A stretch of DNA of 18,376 nt from an uncultured Lachnospiraceae bacterium (GCA_900553305.1 USDI01000024.1:1-18376), one strand, 5' to 3'; shown: positions 7,115-15,599, counted from the stretch's first letter. The notes: generated by a model not told the origin, from the letters alone. Program-made: numbers and translations.

Positions 7115-7939
7115 GTGTCTGAGCAGCAAATTCCATTGATACAAGTGAAGGATCTGAAGAAATATTACCCGGTGAAAACCGGAATTATTCCGCATATCAC
7201 GGATTATGTGAAAGCGGTAGACGGCGTGGGCTTTTCCATTTACGAAGGAGAAATTCTGGGGCTTGTCGGGGAATCCGGCTGTGGAAAGACGACGATCGGG
7301 AAGCAGTTGGTTGGTCTGGAAAGGCCAACGGAAGGGGCTTTTTTTTATCGTGGGATGGATGTTTTAAATTGGACATCGAAGGAACGGAGCGTTTACCGCA
7401 CGAAAATCCAGATGATTTTTCAGGATCCGTATTCTTCTTTAAATCCGAGAAAACATATCTATGAAATCCTGTCGGCTCCCATGATTTATCATGGAATTTC
7501 CACTAAGCAGACCGTCGAAAAGGATGTGAAGGAACTGCTTGAAATGGTGGGAATGCCGCAGTCTGCGCTTGGCAGGTATCCACACGAATTTTCCGGAGGA
7601 CAAAGGCAGCGTATCGGCATTGCAAGGGCCCTGTCCCTGAAACCGGAGTTTATCGTATGCGATGAGCCGGTAAGTGCACTGGATGTATCGGTGCAGGCGC
7701 AGATTCTGAATCTGTTAAAAGATCTGCAAAAGGAACTGCATCTTACGTTATTGTTTATCGGGCACGGACTTGGGGCGGTGCATTATGTGAGTGACCGGAT
7801 TGCGGTGATGCAGAATGGACGGATTGTGGAGATGGGAGATGCGAAAGAGATCTTTCATCATCCGCAGCGGGAGTATACGAAGATGCTGCTGAATTCCATT
7901 CTGGAACCGAAGGTTTATCCGGAAGACAGGGACAGCTAA
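7115..7939 (+). CDS. Oligopeptide/dipeptide-type ABC transporter ATPase (OppF/DppF-like)
   Basis: From GTG 7115 the protein has 274 residues with Walker A GESGCGKTT at 52-60, Q-loop FQDP at 102-105, signature FSGGQRQR at 159-166 and Walker B VCDEP at 181-185. It is the partner ATPase of the preceding OppD-like protein. GTG 7115 has AGAGG 6 bases upstream and gives the usual start (SEQQIPLIQVKDLKKYYPVK). In-frame alternatives are ATG 7073 (weak ribosome site) and TTG 7025. It is somewhat short, because the C-terminal oligopeptide-transporter extension of many OppF proteins is missing. An oddity: the usual THD/SHD after the H-loop reads GHG (His217, then Gly for Asp). Confidence 0.92.
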   Translation: MSEQQIPLIQVKDLKKYYPVKTGIIPHITDYVKAVDGVGFSIYEGEILGLVGESGCGKTTIGKQLVGLERPTEGAFFYRGMDVLNWTSKERSVYRTKIQMIFQDPYSSLNPRKHIYEILSAPMIYHGISTKQTVEKDVKELLEMVGMPQSALGRYPHEFSGGQRQRIGIARALSLKPEFIVCDEPVSALDVSVQAQILNLLKDLQKELHLTLLFIGHGLGAVHYVSDRIAVMQNGRIVEMGDAKEIFHHPQREYTKMLLNSILEPKVYPEDRDS

Positions 7940-7966
7940 GGGATTTAATAAAAGGAACATACGCTG

Positions 7967-8914
7967 ATGGGAAAATATATTTTAAAACGAATTTTGATTG
8001 CCATTCCGGTGCTTATCGGAATTACTTTAATTGATTATGCGATTATGTGTCTTGCCGGAAGTCCTCTGGAGATGTTAAAGGGCCCCCGGATTTCGGATGC
8101 GGCTTTGCAGGCAAAGGAGATTGCAGCAGGACTGGACAAACCGCTTATTGTGCAGTATTTCGTGTGGCTTTGGCAGCTCCTGCAGGGAAATTTAGGATAC
8201 TCCATGAAGTCTTATGAACCGGTCAGTGCCATGATCGGAAGTCATATAGGACCGACACTGCTTTTAATGGGAGCCTCTCTCATCTTAAGTCTTCTGATTG
8301 CAGTCCCGGCGGGAATTTACAGTGCGGTAAAGCAGTATTCGAAAGGCGATTATGCGGTGGTAACGGCGTCCTTTATCGGAAGCAGTATTCCGAGTTTTTT
8401 TCTGGCATTGATTCTGATTTATATTTTTACGGTAAAGCTGGGAGTTCTGCCGTCGAGCGGAATGAATACCCTTGGAATGGACGGCAGTGTGGCGGATACG
8501 ATACGGCATATGGTTCTGCCCGTCACTGTGCTGGCAGTTTCTTTAGCCGGAAGCAACATCCGTTATATCCGAAGCTCTTTTCTGGAGATTTTACAGCAGG
8601 ATTATCTGCGGACGGCCAGGGCAAAAGGAATCGGCTATAAGCGGGTGATCTGGAAGCATGCCATGCGGAATGCGCTGCTTCCCATCGTAACGGTAATCGG
8701 AATGCAGATTCCGATGTTGTTTGGCGGCGCCGTGATTATTGAGCAGATGTTTTCCTGGCCGGGACTGGGATTAATGACCATGACGGCGATTATGGGAAGG
8801 GATTACCCTGTGATTATGGGAGTGTGCCTGTTGTCTGCGGTTGTGGTACTGATCTCCAATCTGATTACCGACATTTTATATGCGTTGGTGGATCCGACGA
8901 TTCAGCTAGGTTAA
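7967..8914 (+). CDS. Peptide/nickel-type ABC transporter permease (OppB/DppB-like)
   Basis: This 315-residue inner-membrane subunit starts MGKYILKRILIAIPVLIGIT, the standard N-terminus of DppB/OppB permeases, with about six membrane helices. The EAA coupling loop is conserved (YLRTARAKGIGYKRVIWKHAMRNAL is cut here to the core TARAKGIGYKRVIWKHAMRN), which docks on the ATPases. The C-terminus ends with the usual YALVDPTIQLG. It forms the membrane channel with the next permease. AAAGGAA lies about 10 bases upstream of the ATG, and the gene follows the OppF-like gene after 27 bases. Confidence 0.94.
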   Translation: MGKYILKRILIAIPVLIGITLIDYAIMCLAGSPLEMLKGPRISDAALQAKEIAAGLDKPLIVQYFVWLWQLLQGNLGYSMKSYEPVSAMIGSHIGPTLLLMGASLILSLLIAVPAGIYSAVKQYSKGDYAVVTASFIGSSIPSFFLALILIYIFTVKLGVLPSSGMNTLGMDGSVADTIRHMVLPVTVLAVSLAGSNIRYIRSSFLEILQQDYLRTARAKGIGYKRVIWKHAMRNALLPIVTVIGMQIPMLFGGAVIIEQMFSWPGLGLMTMTAIMGRDYPVIMGVCLLSAVVVLISNLITDILYALVDPTIQLG

Positions 8915-8994
8915 TCATTCGGCAGCTTGGGAAGGAATATCGGAAGGAAGTATTGTGGGAAAGAATGCGGAAAGAGAGTTATGGATAGGAAGGA

Positions 8995-9876
8995 ATGGCT
9001 GTTATGAAGCGGAATTTAATAAGTGAAACCTATCTGCAGACGGTCTGGAGACGGTTTAAACATCATCATCTGGCGGTAGCTTCCATTGTAGTAGTAGCGG
9101 TAATCAGTCTTGCAGCTATTCTGGCTCCGATCCTGGCACCCTTCGATCCACAGGCGATTGCAGGACCTTTCGGGGCAGCGCCATCAAAGGAATTCTGGCT
9201 GGGAACCGATGCTATTGGCCGGGATGTGTTAAGCAGGCTTTTGTATGCGACACGGGTTTCCCTTCTGGTCGGGGTGATGGCAACTCTGCTGTCAACCGTG
9301 ATCGGCGTCGTGCTTGGTCTGATTGCCGGATACTTTGGAGGCATGGCAGATATGGTGATTATGCGCTTTACGGATGTGGTGATGTCCTTTCCGTATATTT
9401 TGCTGGTGCTTGTTGCAGCGGCAATTTTTGAACCGGGACTGTGGAATATCATTCTGATTCTCGGATTTGTGGACTGGCCGGGAATTGCGCGGCTGGTACG
9501 CGGAAATGTGCTTTCCCTGCGGGAAACGAATTTTATTAAGAGCAATCTGGTGGCAGGAATGCCGCTTTCCCATATTTTGTTTTCGGAAATTCTGCCGAAT
9601 ACTGTCGCACCGATCCTTGTATACAGTACAACTGTGCTGGCCGTGTCCATGCTGGATGAGGCGGCATTAAGCTTTCTTGGAATGGGCGTACAGCCTCCGA
9701 AAGCCAGCCTTGGCAACATGCTGAACGGCGCACAGTCTCTTACCGTACTGACACAGCAGCCATGGCTGTGGATTCCACCCGGTCTTATGATTATTGTATT
9801 GGTCGTTGCGATTAACTTTATTGGAGATGCCCTGCGGGATGCGGTCGATCCGAATTCAAAGAGCAGACAGATTTAA
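8995..9876 (+). CDS. Peptide/nickel-type ABC transporter permease (OppC/DppC-like)
   Basis: This 293-residue protein has the N-terminal OppC-type segment and five to six membrane helices. Family motifs are HWLGTD-like FWLGTDAIGRDVLSRLLYATR, DVVMSFPYILLVL, and ALSFLGMGVQPPKASLGNML near the end. The EAA-type loop is present but diverged: where OppC proteins usually have AARALG, this one has SNLVAG before MPLSHILFSEILPN. Start: ATG 8995 has AGGA only 4 bases upstream; ATG 9004 (MKRNLISETY) would have the purine-rich AGGAAGGA at a better 9-base distance, so the true start could be three codons later. It is the last gene of the importer operon and is followed by a bidirectional terminator. Confidence 0.93.
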   Translation: MAVMKRNLISETYLQTVWRRFKHHHLAVASIVVVAVISLAAILAPILAPFDPQAIAGPFGAAPSKEFWLGTDAIGRDVLSRLLYATRVSLLVGVMATLLSTVIGVVLGLIAGYFGGMADMVIMRFTDVVMSFPYILLVLVAAAIFEPGLWNIILILGFVDWPGIARLVRGNVLSLRETNFIKSNLVAGMPLSHILFSEILPNTVAPILVYSTTVLAVSMLDEAALSFLGMGVQPPKASLGNMLNGAQSLTVLTQQPWLWIPPGLMIIVLVVAINFIGDALRDAVDPNSKSRQI

Positions 9877-9921
9877 GCTCAATTTCAACTAAATTTTAAA
9901 GAGTATTTGATGAGAGCACTC

Positions 9922-9988
9922 AAAAATGATCCACTGGATCTTTTTTTCATATGCATGGCAACAAAAAAAGATCCAACAGGATCCTTTC
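9922..9988. terminator. Bidirectional double terminator after the ABC importer operon
   Basis: GATCC-ACT-GGATC (9928-9940) followed by seven T (9941-9947) terminates + strand transcripts. A mirror copy, seven A (9963-9969) then GATCC-AACA-GGATC (9970-9983), works for the - strand. The inner halves also pair with each other as a 13-bp inverted repeat (9935-9947 with 9963-9975). No opposing gene is seen nearby. Confidence 0.8.
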
Positions 9989-10207
9989 GCACATTTGTAA
10001 CGTATATATGATAATAAAAGAACAAAATAAAGAGTGAAAATTCATTCCACACTTCATAATACAGTCTATCATATGGAAAAAGAAAAGTCTAGTTATTTCA
10101 TAGAAAATCAGATATTCTTATTTTACCGGATAAAGTAAAACAAAAGTCTTTTGGAAAACATTATAACTTATAACTGGATTTGTGCACAGCCATGGGAAGG
10201 ATACTGG
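9989..10207. other. AT-rich intergenic region upstream of the helicase fusion gene
   Basis: No gene or RNA could be supported here. Visible items: TAGTTA (10090-10095) and TATTCT (10113-10118) with a 17-bp spacer, a weak promoter candidate; a dyad CAAAAG-T-CTTTTG at 10141-10153; and a tandem TTATAAC at 10161-10174. The ribosome site GGGAAGGA at 10194-10201 decides the helicase start. Confidence 0.45.
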
Positions 10208-13200
10208 ATGGAGAAGAGAGAAGCGGGAAAGATTCAAAGAAAAAGTGATAAGGCAGTGAAGGAAGAACCGGATAAAAAGAACTCTGCGGAGTGGCAGCGG
10301 GAAGAGGAATATTTAAACCAGACGCTGGATATCGTGAAGCGCAATGTGGAAAATTACGAGAGCGAAATCCGTGAGATGAGTGAGCAGATTGAGGAAATGC
10401 TGCAACACTATCACGACAATGATGTAGAAGTTTATACGCAGATGAGCAACACGGTAACGATGCGGGATCATATGCAGTCTGCCCTGATGCGTAACCAGAA
10501 GGCAACAAAGAAGCCTTATTTTGGACGGATTGATTTTCTGGATGAGACGCTTCAAAAGGAGGAATCCCTGTATATCGGCCGGGGAGGAATTGCGAAGGAT
10601 ACGACGCATCAGATGGTCGTGGACTGGCGCGCACCGGTAGCGAATGCATATTATGAAAACGGCTTGGGCGAATGCAGCTATTGTGCACCGGATGGCAGGG
10701 AGCTTCCCATCCGTCTTGATTTGAAGAGAACTTATGAGATTGACAACGGAAAGCTGCTCGATTACTTCGACACGGAAGTCATTGCCAATGATGAACTTCT
10801 GACAAAGTATCTTGCGAAAAATAAGCAGGCAGTTCTGGGCGAAATTATTGCGACGATTCAGAAGGAGCAGAACGACATTATTCGTAAAACGCCGTATCAC
10901 AACATCATTGTACAGGGGGGAGCCGGATCCGGAAAAACAACTGTGGCCATGCACCGGATTTCCTTTATTCTTTACAATTACGCAGAACGGTTCCGGCCGG
11001 AGGATTTTTATATTGTAGGAAGCAGCCGCATTCTGTTGGAATATATTACCGGGGTCCTGCCGGATCTGGATGTGTATGGCATCCGGCAGATGACGATGGA
11101 ACAGCTTTTTGTGAGGCTCCTGTATGAGGACTGGGATGAGCAGAACGATTCCATCCTTGAAAATACTGCAGCCACACAGGGCGGCATGGACAGAGGTACC
11201 TTTGGGTGGTTTCAGGCTCTGACGGAGTTTGGTGCAGGGATCGAGGCAGAGAGGATCTGTATGGACAGTGTCGTTCTTGACCGGAGACAGTTCGTGGAGG
11301 GCCTGAAAGGCGGCGTGGCCGGTGTGTTTGATGAGCGGGAAGGTGAGCCACGGCCTTCGGATCTGGTGGAGCTCCTTAGTGGAAAGGCGATCCGGGATTA
11401 TGTACAACAGACGAATGCTTCCGTGCAGACGAAAATCAATATGCTGAACGAGCGGCTGATTATTAAGATCAAGGATGAGTTTCTGAAAAACGGCCTGCGC
11501 TATTCAGAAAAGGAACGGAAAGCGATTTTGAAGGAATACCGCGGCTATTTTGGAAAAAAGATCTTTGACACTTCTATTTTCGAGCTTTATCAGCGGTTCC
11601 TTCTGGAACAGAAGGAGAAGGGATATGAAGTTTCTGTTCCGGAGCAGGCATATGATGTGTATGATCTGGCAGCGCTTGCTTATCTGTATAAGCGCCTGAA
11701 GGAAACGGAGGTCATCAGCGAGGCGCATCATGTCGTGATTGATGAGGCACAGGACTATGGAATGATGGCGTATGCGGTTTTGAAATATTGCATGAAGGAC
11801 TGTACCTATACGGTCATGGGTGATGTGTCGCAGAATATCCATTTCGGTTTTGGTCTGGCAGACTGGGAGGAGCTACGGAAGCTGCTTTGCAGCCAGGAGG
11901 GGGACAGCTTTGGAATCCTGAAAAAGAGCTACCGTAACACGGTGGAGATTTCCGAGTTTGCATCAAAGATCCTGCATCATGGAAGCTTCGAGCCCTATCC
12001 GGTTGAGCCCATTATCCGGCATGGAAAAGAAGTGGAGATTATGCAGCTTCCGACCAAGAGAGAGCTGTATGAAGAGACCGCCCGGAGATGCCGGGCATGG
12101 CAGAAGCAGGGGCTTAATACGATTGCGATTGTCTGTCGTACACCGGAAAAGGCAGAGCTTGTTGCAAGACAGCTTGGCAGGCTTATTCCGGTCTGCGAAA
12201 GCAATCTGGAAAAGGCAGTCTTTTCGGATGGAATCATGGTTCTTCCTGTCGTGTATACCAAGGGACTGGAGTTTGATGCCGTGCTGATTTTTGATCCGGG
12301 CAAAGAGGAGTATCCCGTGGACGATGGACATGCGAAGCTCCTCTATGTGGCGGCAACGAGAGCGCTCCATGAACTCTGCGTATTGTATCGTGAAGAACTG
12401 ACCGGACTTATTGCCGATCCCCTTCCGGAGGAGAAGCAGAAGGAGATTGCCAGGAAGGTGCAGCAACTGCTGGGAGAAGAAGGAACGAAGCGGATCCGGG
12501 AGGCGCAGAGTTCAGGACAGAAAGTTTCATATAATCAAAATGGATTGATTACAGATAGAAAAGAAGAGCAAGGAAGAAAAAACACTTCAGGAATATCTGC
12601 AGAGTCAAAATACGATAACACGATAGAAAATAATAATATAATAGAAGATAATAAAGGTTCCTTGCAGTTAAATAAGAAATACGGCAATGCAATAGGAAAG
12701 AACGAAACACAGAACAAATTACGGGAAGAGTCGAGGAAAGAAACAAGCCGGGAAGCAAGCCAGGGAACAAGCCAGGAAACAAGCCAGGAAACAAGACGGG
12801 AAACAGAAGCCGGGTTTTCAGAGAATGAGCAGGAAAAAGAAACGCGGCAGGAAGTCATCCAGCCTCGTCCCAAGCTCCAGGTACGTCCGCGGGTGGCAGC
12901 TACTTTAAAGAAGCCGCAGATCGTGACACCTCCGTCACAAAGTATGCTGCTTACCGGTGTACAGCCCATTGTAATCAAGTCAAAAGAACAGAAAGCACTT
13001 GAAGCCATGCAGCGCGAACAGGAGGCAATTAAGGCGCAGGAAGCAGAAAAGCTCCGTAAAGAGAATCTTCGTAAAAAGAAGATGCCGGGAGTTCCCCTGT
13101 TCGGAGATATGCCGGAGAATGACAGGCTGCGTCCGGCAGGACATGCAAAGATTGATCTTACCATCCGCTGGGTGCATGAGCGTCCGGACGGCCTGTATCT

Positions 13201-13834
13201 GCAAAGCCGGTATGGTATGCTGCGGATCTGCCCGGTTTCGAAAGCAGCCGTCCGTGTAAGTTTTCGCAGAGAGGACACCTTTGATGCACAGAAGCCGATA
13301 TATGAAAAAAATGGTTTGCAGTATGGTATGGCTGGTACTCGCACCGGCATGACAGGGACTCATACCGGTGCAGCAGATCCTATGGATTCGTATATTGATC
13401 TGCATATAAAGTGGAAATATCGTGACAAAGGTAGTATGGTAGAGATGACGACACCGGGACTTCTACTTGAAATTGATAAGGGAGCAGGAAGCATCCGCTT
13501 TCTTACGAAAGACCGGAAAGTGCTCTGTGAGGAGCGTAAAACAGAGTGCCGTCTGATCGAGGCTGATAAAAGCTGGCAGTTCTTTGACTGGAAGAAAGAG
13601 AAGATTTCCATTCCGAACCGGGGCAACAGCCTTGGATTTTCCATGAAGGGCAGTGCACGCTATATTCATGGCAAAGAAGGAGAGCTGCTTCCCATGATGA
13701 TTTCCGATCGGGGTTACAGTGTGGAAGTGTTGAACGAAGGCCCGGTTATCTGCTGTGATATTCCCACGTACGGATCTTATTTTCAAGTGGCGGGGACAGA
13801 GATTGATTATATTATGAGCCTTGAAGCAAATTAA
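10208..13834 (+). CDS. helD: HelD-type UvrD/Rep-like helicase fused to a GH31-like N-terminal beta-sandwich domain
   Basis: From ATG 10208 (GGGAAGGA 6 bases upstream) the product has 1208 residues; HelD of Bacillus has 774. Residues 1-760 are HelD: N-terminal coiled coil (about 28-70), VDWRAPVANAYYEN, Walker A GGAGSGKTT at 237-245, DEAQD at 512-516, GDVSQNIHFGFG, KSYRNTVEISEFA, TKGLEFDAVLI, and YVAATRA at 713-719. HelD removes and recycles stalled RNA polymerase. Residues about 761-975 are a low-complexity, charged linker with a tetrapeptide repeat. Residues about 976-1208 resemble the N-terminal (mutarotase-like) domain of GH31 glycosidases: ERPDGLYLQSRYGMLRICPV, MTTPGLLLEIDKGAGSIRFL, PMMISDRGYSVEVL and TYGSYFQVAGTEIDYIMS, stopping where the catalytic barrel would begin. 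The GH31 assignment is by eye; the helicase part is certain. Confidence 0.85.
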   Translation: MEKREAGKIQRKSDKAVKEEPDKKNSAEWQREEEYLNQTLDIVKRNVENYESEIREMSEQIEEMLQHYHDNDVEVYTQMSNTVTMRDHMQSALMRNQKATKKPYFGRIDFLDETLQKEESLYIGRGGIAKDTTHQMVVDWRAPVANAYYENGLGECSYCAPDGRELPIRLDLKRTYEIDNGKLLDYFDTEVIANDELLTKYLAKNKQAVLGEIIATIQKEQNDIIRKTPYHNIIVQGGAGSGKTTVAMHRISFILYNYAERFRPEDFYIVGSSRILLEYITGVLPDLDVYGIRQMTMEQLFVRLLYEDWDEQNDSILENTAATQGGMDRGTFGWFQALTEFGAGIEAERICMDSVVLDRRQFVEGLKGGVAGVFDEREGEPRPSDLVELLSGKAIRDYVQQTNASVQTKINMLNERLIIKIKDEFLKNGLRYSEKERKAILKEYRGYFGKKIFDTSIFELYQRFLLEQKEKGYEVSVPEQAYDVYDLAALAYLYKRLKETEVISEAHHVVIDEAQDYGMMAYAVLKYCMKDCTYTVMGDVSQNIHFGFGLADWEELRKLLCSQEGDSFGILKKSYRNTVEISEFASKILHHGSFEPYPVEPIIRHGKEVEIMQLPTKRELYEETARRCRAWQKQGLNTIAIVCRTPEKAELVARQLGRLIPVCESNLEKAVFSDGIMVLPVVYTKGLEFDAVLIFDPGKEEYPVDDGHAKLLYVAATRALHELCVLYREELTGLIADPLPEEKQKEIARKVQQLLGEEGTKRIREAQSSGQKVSYNQNGLITDRKEEQGRKNTSGISAESKYDNTIENNNIIEDNKGSLQLNKKYGNAIGKNETQNKLREESRKETSREASQGTSQETSQETRRETEAGFSENEQEKETRQEVIQPRPKLQVRPRVAATLKKPQIVTPPSQSMLLTGVQPIVIKSKEQKALEAMQREQEAIKAQEAEKLRKENLRKKKMPGVPLFGDMPENDRLRPAGHAKIDLTIRWVHERPDGLYLQSRYGMLRICPVSKAAVRVSFRREDTFDAQKPIYEKNGLQYGMAGTRTGMTGTHTGAADPMDSYIDLHIKWKYRDKGSMVEMTTPGLLLEIDKGAGSIRFLTKDRKVLCEERKTECRLIEADKSWQFFDWKKEKISIPNRGNSLGFSMKGSARYIHGKEGELLPMMISDRGYSVEVLNEGPVICCDIPTYGSYFQVAGTEIDYIMSLEAN
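12743..12802 (+). repeat. Five 12-bp tandem repeats inside the helicase fusion linker
   Basis: The unit ACAAGCCAGGAA recurs five times with a few substitutions. It encodes the tetrapeptides TSRE, ASQG, TSQE, TSQE, TRRE (residues 846-865). In-frame expansion by slippage would change linker length by four residues per unit without breaking the gene. Confidence 0.9.
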
Positions 13835-13854
13835 ATGGCAGCGAAGCAGGCATT

Positions 13855-13883
13855 TTGCAGAAATGAGATAGAAATATTATCAT
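13855..13883 (+). promoter_or_regulatory. Candidate promoter of the ADP-ribosylglycohydrolase gene
   Basis: TTGCAG at 13855-13860, a 17-bp spacer and TATCAT at 13878-13883 lie in the 74-base gap after the helicase gene. The -10 is good, the -35 half-matching. The start would be near 13890, just before the Shine-Dalgarno AGGAGG (13894-13899), giving a very short leader, so co-transcription with the helicase is also possible. Confidence 0.35.
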
Positions 13884-13908
13884 AGAATAAGTCAGGAGGA
13901 CAACACAA

Positions 13909-15453
13909 ATGACAAGAGAAGAATATCAGAATCGTGTATTGGGATGCTTTGTAGGAAAGAATATTGGCGGTACGCTGGGAATGCCTATGGAGTGGGAACG
14001 CAGTAAGAATGACGTTACTTATTATACCCATGACATTACGGGAGATCCGCTGCCAAATGATGATCTGGATATCCAGATTCTGTGGCTGCTTGCCCTGGAA
14101 GAGCAGGGACTGCATATTGACGGTAAGATTTTGGGACAGTATTTTAATGAATACATGATCTTCACCCATGCGGAGTACGGTGTTGCAAAAACGAATCTCC
14201 GTGCGGGACTGCAGCCCCCGGTGACAGGAACCTTCCACAACAAATTTAAGGACAGCTGCGGTTCCTACATCCGTTCGGATATCTGGGCATGCTTATTTCC
14301 GGGAAATCCGGAAAAGGCAGCAGAATATGCTTTTGAGGATGCACTTGTGGATCATGGGAACGGAGAGGGCGTCTATGCAGAAGTATTCATGGCAGCGATG
14401 GAGAGTGCCGCCTTTTATGAAAAGGACATCCGCAAGCTGATCGACATTGGTCTAAGCTATATTCCGGAGGAGTGCACGGTAAGCAAGGCAATTCGTGATG
14501 CGATCCGTACCTTTGATGAAGGAATGAGCGTGGAGCAGACCAGGGAATATCTGATGCAGCATTATATCGGACATCTGGAGTGGCATGCAATTGCCAAAGA
14601 GGACGAGGAAAAGGGCTACAACGAAGGACCGATGGGCTTTGATGTTCCGTCCAATATGATGATTATTATTTACGGACTGCTTTTCGGAGAGGGCAGCTAT
14701 GAGAAAGCCATGTGTACGGCTGTAAATTATGGCGAAGACACCGACTGTACCGCAGGTACGATTGCGGCCCTGTATGGAATGATGTATGGCCGTGACGTTT
14801 TTGAAGAAAAGTGGACGAAGCCGATTGGCAACAAACTTGTTACGATCAGCATGGATCCGTTTCTGATGTATGGAAAGATTCCGAAGACCGTGGAGGAGCT
14901 GACCGAGCGGGTTACCGTTCTTTATGAAAAAGCACAGCAGGAATTTGGACTTACCGAATGGAGCGGCAATGTGGAAGACTTTTATGCAAAGCCATATTTC
15001 CGGAATATTTACCGGGAAATGAATGTGGTACGCTTTACGTTCCCCGGTTTAAATGTACGTCTCGATTATTGCGGAGATCCGGTGATCCGCCGCGGCGAGC
15101 CGAAGAAAATTAAATTTATCCTTTCCAACAAATCAAAGTATGTGACCTCGGACCGTGTGAATGTGTATTTATATGGAAGAGAGGGGTGCGAGATTCTTCC
15201 GCAGAAGGAGCAGAACATCTTCTTAAGTATGGCGCACATGGGCGATGGCATCCGGGAACTGGAATATGAAATTCTGGTGGAGGAACCGCTTCGGGCGTCC
15301 TACCGGTTTGTGGCAGAATTTGTTTTTGAAGAGAATAAGAACAACTGCCCGATGGAGGTGCCGTTTGTGCTGTTATCCGAAGCCGGACAGACCGTGCCGG
15401 TTGTCTGGGAGAAAAAGGGGCCGGCCTGCACCCCGAACCTGCCGCGGGTGTGA
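13909..15453 (+). CDS. ADP-ribosylglycohydrolase family protein with C-terminal extension
   Basis: The 514-residue protein has the ADP-ribosylglycohydrolase fold motifs: an N-terminal glycine-rich GCFVGKNIGGTLGMPMEW (12-29), an acidic metal site NDDLD (50-54, where the family usually has DDT/DDTE), and the second metal site GEDTDCTAG (275-283). These enzymes remove ADP-ribose from arginine or other acceptors, using two Mg ions. The enzymatic part ends near residue 330; the remaining about 180 residues look like a beta-rich extension (from about 350: VVRFTFPGLNVRLDYCGDPV onward) of unknown role. AGGAGG lies 9 bases before the ATG. It follows the helicase fusion by 74 bases, possibly with its own promoter. 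The substrate is unknown, and catalysis is likely but not proven because the first acidic motif is altered. Confidence 0.88.
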   Translation: MTREEYQNRVLGCFVGKNIGGTLGMPMEWERSKNDVTYYTHDITGDPLPNDDLDIQILWLLALEEQGLHIDGKILGQYFNEYMIFTHAEYGVAKTNLRAGLQPPVTGTFHNKFKDSCGSYIRSDIWACLFPGNPEKAAEYAFEDALVDHGNGEGVYAEVFMAAMESAAFYEKDIRKLIDIGLSYIPEECTVSKAIRDAIRTFDEGMSVEQTREYLMQHYIGHLEWHAIAKEDEEKGYNEGPMGFDVPSNMMIIIYGLLFGEGSYEKAMCTAVNYGEDTDCTAGTIAALYGMMYGRDVFEEKWTKPIGNKLVTISMDPFLMYGKIPKTVEELTERVTVLYEKAQQEFGLTEWSGNVEDFYAKPYFRNIYREMNVVRFTFPGLNVRLDYCGDPVIRRGEPKKIKFILSNKSKYVTSDRVNVYLYGREGCEILPQKEQNIFLSMAHMGDGIRELEYEILVEEPLRASYRFVAEFVFEENKNNCPMEVPFVLLSEAGQTVPVVWEKKGPACTPNLPRV

Positions 15454-15542
15454 TGCCATAGTTTGTTCATGCCATTGATGAGCTGCCGGATTGGACAGGC
15501 TGGCAAAAATATATCTGATTTCCGCTAACTTATTTTCACGTC

Positions 15543-15572
15543 TTGACAAGTATACCATTCGTGGTGTACTTT
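15543..15572 (+). promoter_or_regulatory. Candidate promoter of the ileS leader
   Basis: A perfect -35 TTGACA (15543-15548) and a weak -10 TACTTT (15567-15572) with an 18-bp spacer, about 30 bases before the first T-box stem. The gap from 15454 to 15542 holds nothing else that could be supported. Confidence 0.5.
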
Positions 15573-15599
15573 AACATATATAAATAAGACAGACTACAA

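Noticed and set aside
10151..10207. TTG start of the helicase 19 codons upstream
   Set aside because: It lacks a Shine-Dalgarno, whereas ATG 10208 has GGGAAGGA at the right distance and gives the usual charged HelD N-terminus.
10313..11407. A 364-codon open frame on the minus strand inside the helicase gene
   Set aside because: It is antisense to the conserved helicase motifs, has no ribosome site and no family-like sequence; it is a shadow of codon bias.
15454..15542. Possible terminator hairpin GCCGG/CTGGC after the ADP-ribosylglycohydrolase gene
   Set aside because: Only five pairs, a 10-base loop and an A-rich rather than T-rich tail.
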